From Neoarius graeffei (Eukaryota; Chordata; Actinopteri; Siluriformes; Ariidae), in assembly GCF_027579695.1 (NCBI RefSeq), contig NC_083574.1, positions 60,338,559-60,402,558 of the forward strand: 64,000 nt of DNA. Reading direction: 5' to 3'. Shown here one piece after another: positions 59,071 through 64,000 of this stretch. The notes beneath the pieces are model-generated. The model made no database searches, was not told where the DNA came from, and saw nothing but the letters and a program-made list of their open reading frames with translations. The position numbers and the translations under genes are program-made. How positions within the stretch are numbered: position 1 is the first letter of the stretch; every line of letters starts with the position of its first letter.

Positions 59071-59403
59071 AATAGAGACAAGCAACCATTCACACTCACA
59101 CCTTCGGTCAATTTAGAGCCACCAATTAGCCTAACCTGCATGTCTTTGGACTGTGGGGGAAACTGGAGCACCCAGAGGAAACCCACACAGACACGGCGAG
59201 AACATACAAACTCCACACAGAAAGGCCCCCGTCGGCCGCTGGGCTCGAACCCAGAATCTTCTTGCCGTGAAGCAACAGTGCTAACCACTACACCACCGTG
59301 CTGCCCTCGAACCACAACAGTGACATGTAATTCTAAGGCAGTGTTTAACTGTTTAACAGATTTCATCTTAATGATGAGTGATCGTAAAACTTACCTTATG
59401 AGG

Positions 59404-59405
<2 letters not shown>

Positions 59406-59478
<73 letters not shown>
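59406..59478. repeat. (AT)n, about 73 bp
   Basis: Pure AT run, self-complementary. Confidence 0.95.
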
Positions 59479-59479
<1 letters not shown>

Positions 59480-59481
<2 letters not shown>

Positions 59482-60985
59482 AATCAGTATTAGCCTTCAT
59501 TCTAAGTGAATTACTGGCTCTCGATGCCTTCAAAGCTACTGCTCCTAGTTTGCATGTCACTCATGCCCTGTAGCTTCAGAAACAAATGAATATTTGTGAA
59601 ATGAAGTCAGTTAATGACTAGTCATGTTGAAATGCTCTGCAGGGCATGAAAATAACCTCACCCGCCTGTGCTTTAATGAGCTAGAGAGCGTCTGTGTCTT
59701 TATTATGTTCCTGAGAGACTTGAGCTCCAATCAGCTCTGCACAGCAGGGGTGTGCGTGTGTGTGTGTGTGTGTAAATAATAATAATAAAAAAAAAGCATG
59801 AAATATGTATGTTTATAAGTGTATATGAAAGTGCATGGGACATGGGTAAAGGGTGTGTGTGTGTGTGTGTGTGATCTCCATTTGCCATGCATAATCAGTG
59901 CTATGGCAGCATGAAGCAGCTGTACTGTGTGTTTGCTACTGTTTGAAGACCTACTAATCCGTGTGAAGGTTAACTGCTCCTCCCTGAATTACACAGGGAG
60001 AATTAAAGCAGCACGCTTCATAATGTATTCACCAGCCAATTCAATTTCATAATTGATGGATTACTACAGATAAAAGGAACATTCCAGAGCTTTCCTTTCA
60101 TACCTGTTGTGATAAAGCTGACGATTCTGCTGAAGGATGAAGAGTGTGAGCTGAGATGGAGTTAGTATGGTTATGGTGGAATCATAATTGACTCCATTCC
60201 AATAAACTACAGGAGCCATTCATAATGAATGTAATTTACTTTAGTCATCCCGGGAATAGAAGAACAGGGCTTTTCGTGCCCTCTTTGATGCAGCGTGACC
60301 TCCAACAACACCATGCACAAACAGTGTGGCATTATGTTGCTGGAAATGTCTCGTTCAAAGTTTGTCAATGTTTTCTCTTGCTTGTTGACCTTTTCTGTGA
60401 CGCAAGCCAGGTGGAAGTGTGTTTAGGGATTTACGGTATAAGCAGAGAGTGGAGAGCGTGTGTGTGTGTTGATTGTAAATGGTAAAAGGTAATGAGTGAG
60501 AGAATGAGCTTGAACAAGTCAACCAAATCGGGCAAGCAGTGCACCAGGAATCCATTTCATACAGCCGCTGTAGGGTGACCTTTCGCTGGGGAGTTGTTTC
60601 TCTCGTCAGTGCTGAAGGATTAATGTTAGCTCAATGTTTTTAAGAAACCTCGGCTTTCCTTTTTCCCTGCGAGTGAGTCGACCTTTCCCTGTCTGGTGGC
60701 CTTTCCAGCACCGACCACAGGATTAAGTCACGGGATAATGGAAGGATTCCGCACCTTATTACCACAAGTGCTGTGGCAACAGCAAGTCATTTATGGCCAA
60801 CAAAAGCATCTCTATTTGATAGAAAATTGATCCAGGAAGATGGGTTTTTCGATTCCTCGCATGAGATTGTGGTTCTTCAGAGCCTCATGCTGTGGTAGTA
60901 GTAGGAGCAGAACAGTGGCACTGCAAAACAACAACAACAACAACAACAACAACAAATCTTAGCAAGTGAAAACATCTTGAATACA
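59480..60985. other. no recognisable gene; short microsatellites
   Basis: (GT)n at 59752-59773 and 59852-59873, and (AAC)n at 60929-60953. The remainder is not obviously repetitive and may be intronic if the 31.4-kb gene extends this far. Open frames (60225-60485 and others) have no motif. Confidence 0.45.
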
Positions 60986-62576
60986 CAGTTGTGGTCAGAA
61001 GTTTACATACAGTGACATGAATGTCATCTTGGATATGAATGTCATGGCAATGTTTGGGCTTTCAGTAATTTCTTTGAACTGTTCTTTTTCTGTGGCAGAA
61101 TGTACAGCATATATCTTTAATTAAAAGATAAAAACACTAGATTTTGGTGCACGAGTTTTAATTTTCTTTGGGTTTTCTGAGATCAACACAGGGTCAAAAT
61201 TATACATACAGCACACCTAATATTTGGGTAAAATGTCTCTTCGCAAGATTCACCTTGACCAAACATTTTTGTTTACCATGAACAAGCTTCTGGCAGAATT
61301 CTGGTTGGATATTTCATGACTCTTCATGGGAGAATTGGTAAAGTTCAATTAAATTTTTTTTTTTCTTGGCATGGACTTGACTTATAAGCACGGTCCATAT
61401 ATTTTCCATAGGGCTGAAGTCAGGACTTGTTTTAAGCTTAATGTTAGTCTGCTTTGTCCTCCACAACCAGCTCTGATGTGTGTTTGGGTTCATTGTCCTG
61501 TTGTAACTCCCAAATCCCAAGTCGTGTTCAAGTTTCTGATGGTTTATGCTGAAGAATTCTGAGGTAGTCCTCCTTCATTATTCCATCCACTTTGTGCAAT
61601 GAACTAGTTCCACTGTCAGCAAAACAGCCCCAGAGCATGATGATCCTACCACCACCACCAGCTGGTACAGTGTCCCTCTGTACATGGTGGTCATTGTGGC
61701 CAAACAACTCAATCTTTGTCTCATCTGACCATACAGCTTTCCTCCAGAAGGCTTTTTTCTTTTTGTCCGTGTAGTCAGCTTCAAACTTTAGTTAAGCTTG
61801 AAGGTGTCAATTTTGGAGCAGGAGGTTATTTCTTGGATAGCAGCCTCTTAGTCCATGGTGATCTGAACTGTAGACAGTGATCCATCAGCTTCCAGTTCAT
61901 GGCAGGGCTGTGCCATGGTGGTTCCCAGGTTGTTCCTGACCATCCAAACCAATTTCCTTTCAGCTGAGGGTGACAGTTTGGGTTTTCTTGAAACAAAGTG
62001 GCTTGGCAAAGTGACTACACCTCACAATAACTTGGATACAATTGTTTGAACTGATCTTGGAATTTGCAGTTGTTTAGAAATGGCTCCAAGAGACATTCCG
62101 GAGTTGTGTATATCTACGATCCTCTTTCTCAGATCTGCACTGAGCTCCTTGGACTTTCCCATTTTACTGTGTTGGCCAATCCAATGAGTGCTGTAAACAA
62201 ACCCTTTTTATGAAGGCACAGAGAAGCTACCAGCTGTAGTCAATCATGATCACTAACAGGAAGTTAAGAGACCTCGGCCTTGACAAGATAAGAGATAGTT
62301 TGGATGTTTCAGCACCTCTGAATTGATAATCTAAGTGAGTTATGTAAACTTTTTACCCTGTATAATTTTGACCCTGTGTTGATTTCAGAAAACGCAAAAA
62401 ATTAAAACTGGTGCACCAAATTCTAGTGTTTTTTTTATTAAAGATGTATGTTGTACAGTCATTCTACGACAGAAAAAGAACAGTTCAAAAAAATTACTGA
62501 AAGCCCAAATATTGCCATGACATTCATATCCAAGATGACATTCATGTCACTGTCTGTAAACTTCTGACCACAACTG
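60986..62576 (-). mobile_element. Tc1/mariner element 5
   Basis: Arms CAGTTGTGGTCAGAAGTTTA and TAAACTTCTGACCACAACTG, followed by matching stretches (atgaatgtcatcttggatat). The length of about 1.6 kb is normal for Tc1. Transposase remnants are on the minus strand. Confidence 0.88.
61314..61784 (-). pseudogene. decayed Tc1-type transposase
   Basis: Minus-strand frames give KLKTSPDFSPMENIWTVLIS, which contains the catalytic Glu segment (NPIENLW in intact relatives) and, upstream, KKPSGGKLYGQMRQRLSCLA in a shifted frame from the region before the GGG box. Stops and shifts throughout. The first Asp segment is not readable in a continuous frame. Confidence 0.72.
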
Positions 62577-62601
62577 TAGATGAATTTATCTAACATTTAA
62601 A

Positions 62602-62722
62602 TAATATTGGCTGGCTTTTTTCATGGTATATCAGATATATTCCATTCAACTTGCATGATATTGAACGAGTTGAAGACGAATGGAATATATCTGATATACC
62701 ATGAAAAAAGTCAGCCAGTATT
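62602..62722. repeat. palindrome at the end of the recombinase-like repeat
   Basis: Arms of about 45 bp (aatattggctg…ttccattc and gaatgg…cagccagtatt) separated by about 30 bp. Copy 1 keeps the left arm and only a trace of the right. Confidence 0.88.
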
Positions 62723-63213
62723 ATTATTATTATAATACATACACATTCGATGGAACAATTATAGATTTTACAAAAAGTTAAGAACAGGGGGAGGGAACTT
62801 ACCAATATAGAATGCTGATTCTAATTGAATCTAATTCAATATTTTATCAATCCAATGTACAAAGTCGAAGTTCTAACAATAAAAATGGTGCAAGTCCAAA
62901 AAGCCGGAACAACAACCCAACTTATATAGAAGCTTTATCTAGACTGACAGTTCAAGTTCAAAGTTACTTTTGGTAGTAGTTAATTGTTACATTGCAGTTG
63001 TTCAAAACAAAAGGGCTTTGCTGAGTGAAGTCCTCTTGTAAAAGTCTCCGTCACGTTTCCTCACCTCCAAATAGAACTTTGACAATATTTCTGCTATTGC
63101 TCTCTTTTCCAGTTTTTCTATGTCTGTTGGTATGTTTTTCTCTTGTACATATGCATGAAGAATTTCCAGGGAAGTTTTGGTAGCCTTTCAGGTGTTCTGC
63201 ACATCTGTCTCTT

Positions 63214-63510
63214 TCAAAATTCTCTTTCAAAATATATCTTCCGCTTTAAATCTTCCACTTTTAATGAAGCAAACCTCGCGGCCATGTTTGTATACAAACT
63301 GTCACAGTCACTCACTAGCACAGAAGGTTTGTCTCTGACCTGTCTCTTTTTCAACTTTTCCATATATTTAATGTGGAAGATTAAATGTGTGAAGAACATC
63401 CAGTGAAGTGTAGGTAGCCTTTCAGTGTTCGGCGTGTCTTTCTCTTTCAAAGTTCTCTCTAAATCTTCCGCTTTTAATGAAGCAAACCTGGCAGCCATGT
63501 TTGTGCACAA
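63214..63510 (-). pseudogene. tandem recombinase-like N-terminal fragments
   Basis: A 98-codon frame contains the same peptide twice: NMAARFASLKAEDLERTLKE near the start and NMAARFASLKVEDLKRK near the end, linked by KDTPNTERLPTLHW and YMEKLKKRQVRDKPS. The pattern resembles the N-terminal helical region of KIAA1958/Crypton-like tyrosine recombinases (FASL-x-AED-L-x(4)-KEKD-x-NT). The catalytic R-H-R-Y domain is not present. The repetition results from the 210-bp DNA modules. Confidence 0.45.
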
Positions 63511-64000
63511 ACTGTCATAGTCACTCGCTAGCGTTGAAGCTTTACATCTCTGATGTGTCTCTTTTCCAGTTTTTCAATGTCCGTCGGTATGTTTTTCTCT
63601 TGTAAATCTGCATGAAGAATATATAATGAAGTTTTGGTAGCCTTTCGGGTGTTCAGCGCGTGTTTAGTTTCAGTTTATTTATTTAGTGCTTAAACCTAGC
63701 ACTGGATCTTCTCTCTTTCCCGGCTGACAAATAAATGATTGTGCGCATGCTCAACAGAAAAGTTTTGTCATTGGATCTTCGCATGAGCTCCGATGTGTGA
63801 CGTCGTGTTGTCTTGACAACGTGCAATATTATAATATTGCACGCTCATTCTCTATTGGGTAGAGTGACGTAATATACATAGGATAAGTGATATGATAATA
63901 TTGCATGCCATCAATAAACCCACTAGAAGGAAATAGAATACATGTTTGTATTCCATAGAAAAAGTGGCCCGTATGTATAATAATTCCCATAATGACATTA

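Larger units (their letters stand above)
58221..59306 (-). mobile_element. SINE family A with (GGAT)n tail, split by a Harbinger-like element
   Basis: Body continues on both sides of 58353-59070. Head ends caccaccgtgctgccc. Confidence 0.9.
62602..64000 (-). mobile_element. tyrosine-recombinase-like repeat, copy 2, cut by the window end
   Basis: Begins with a palindrome and continues with three tandem modules of about 210 bp (near 63105, 63325 and 63555), each with cttttaatgaagcaaacct-like, gccatgtttgt and tagcctttc segments. The right end matches copy 1 (tattgggtagagtgacgtaa, tgtataataat). Confidence 0.55.

Noticed and set aside
60225..60485. 86-codon open frame near 60.3 kb
   Set aside because: No domain, no splice context, ends in a GT-rich stretch.

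Overview
This is a window of a vertebrate nuclear genome, almost certainly a teleost fish. The evidence is about twenty copies of one tRNA-derived SINE, many Tc1-type transposons related to fish families, hAT, PIF/Harbinger-like and TTAA-target elements, non-LTR retrotransposon remnants, and long (CA)n, (AT)n and (G)n tracts. I see no bacterial operons, ribosome binding sites, CRISPR arrays or rRNA genes. The species cannot be fixed from the sequence alone; an otophysan such as a catfish is possible but unproven.

Host genes are sparse. Two pieces look like real host exons, both on the + strand. At 8639-8729 a 3' splice site is followed by 29 codons, a stop, a 3' UTR and AATAAA: the last exon of a gene I do not recognise. 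At about 30970-31439 a CpG-rich stretch is followed by a short open exon ending in a consensus splice donor: a probable first exon and promoter. Its downstream intron would fill much or all of the right half of the window.

Layout. 0.9-4.9 kb: a rearranged Tc1 element carrying a palindromic hAT-like insert and a solo LTR. 6.0-7.3 kb: a hAT-like element carrying an L2-like LINE end. 7.6-8.3 kb: microsatellite and SINE, then the terminal exon. 9.2-16.9 kb: two Tc1 copies of one family, a hAT-like element and SINEs. 19.4-22.5 kb: a Tc1-type element split by a LINE reverse-transcriptase fragment. 23.9-27.2 kb: a decayed endonuclease/RT LINE on the - strand. 27.7-28.6 kb and 62.6-64.0 kb: two copies of a repeat with tandem pieces resembling the N-terminal region of KIAA1958/Crypton-like tyrosine recombinases. 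29.4-30.9 kb: two SINEs, each split by a different DNA transposon. 31-39.5 kb: CpG island, exon, then dense SINEs and a hAT. 42.5-44.7 kb: hAT-like element and Tc1. 45.7-48.3 kb: a minisatellite-bearing element with a TTAA-flanked, THAP-encoding element inside it. 49.9-56.3 kb: a Tc1 stacked with at least six later insertions. 58.2-59.3 kb: a SINE split by a Harbinger-like element that encodes only a Myb/SANT-like protein. 61.0-62.6 kb: a decayed Tc1.

The most unusual object is a 654-bp element at 49943-50596. It has 9-bp target duplications, short and bipartite terminal inverted repeats, and an open fragment of a RecQ-type helicase with an intact Walker A motif. I cannot place it in a transposon superfamily from sequence alone.
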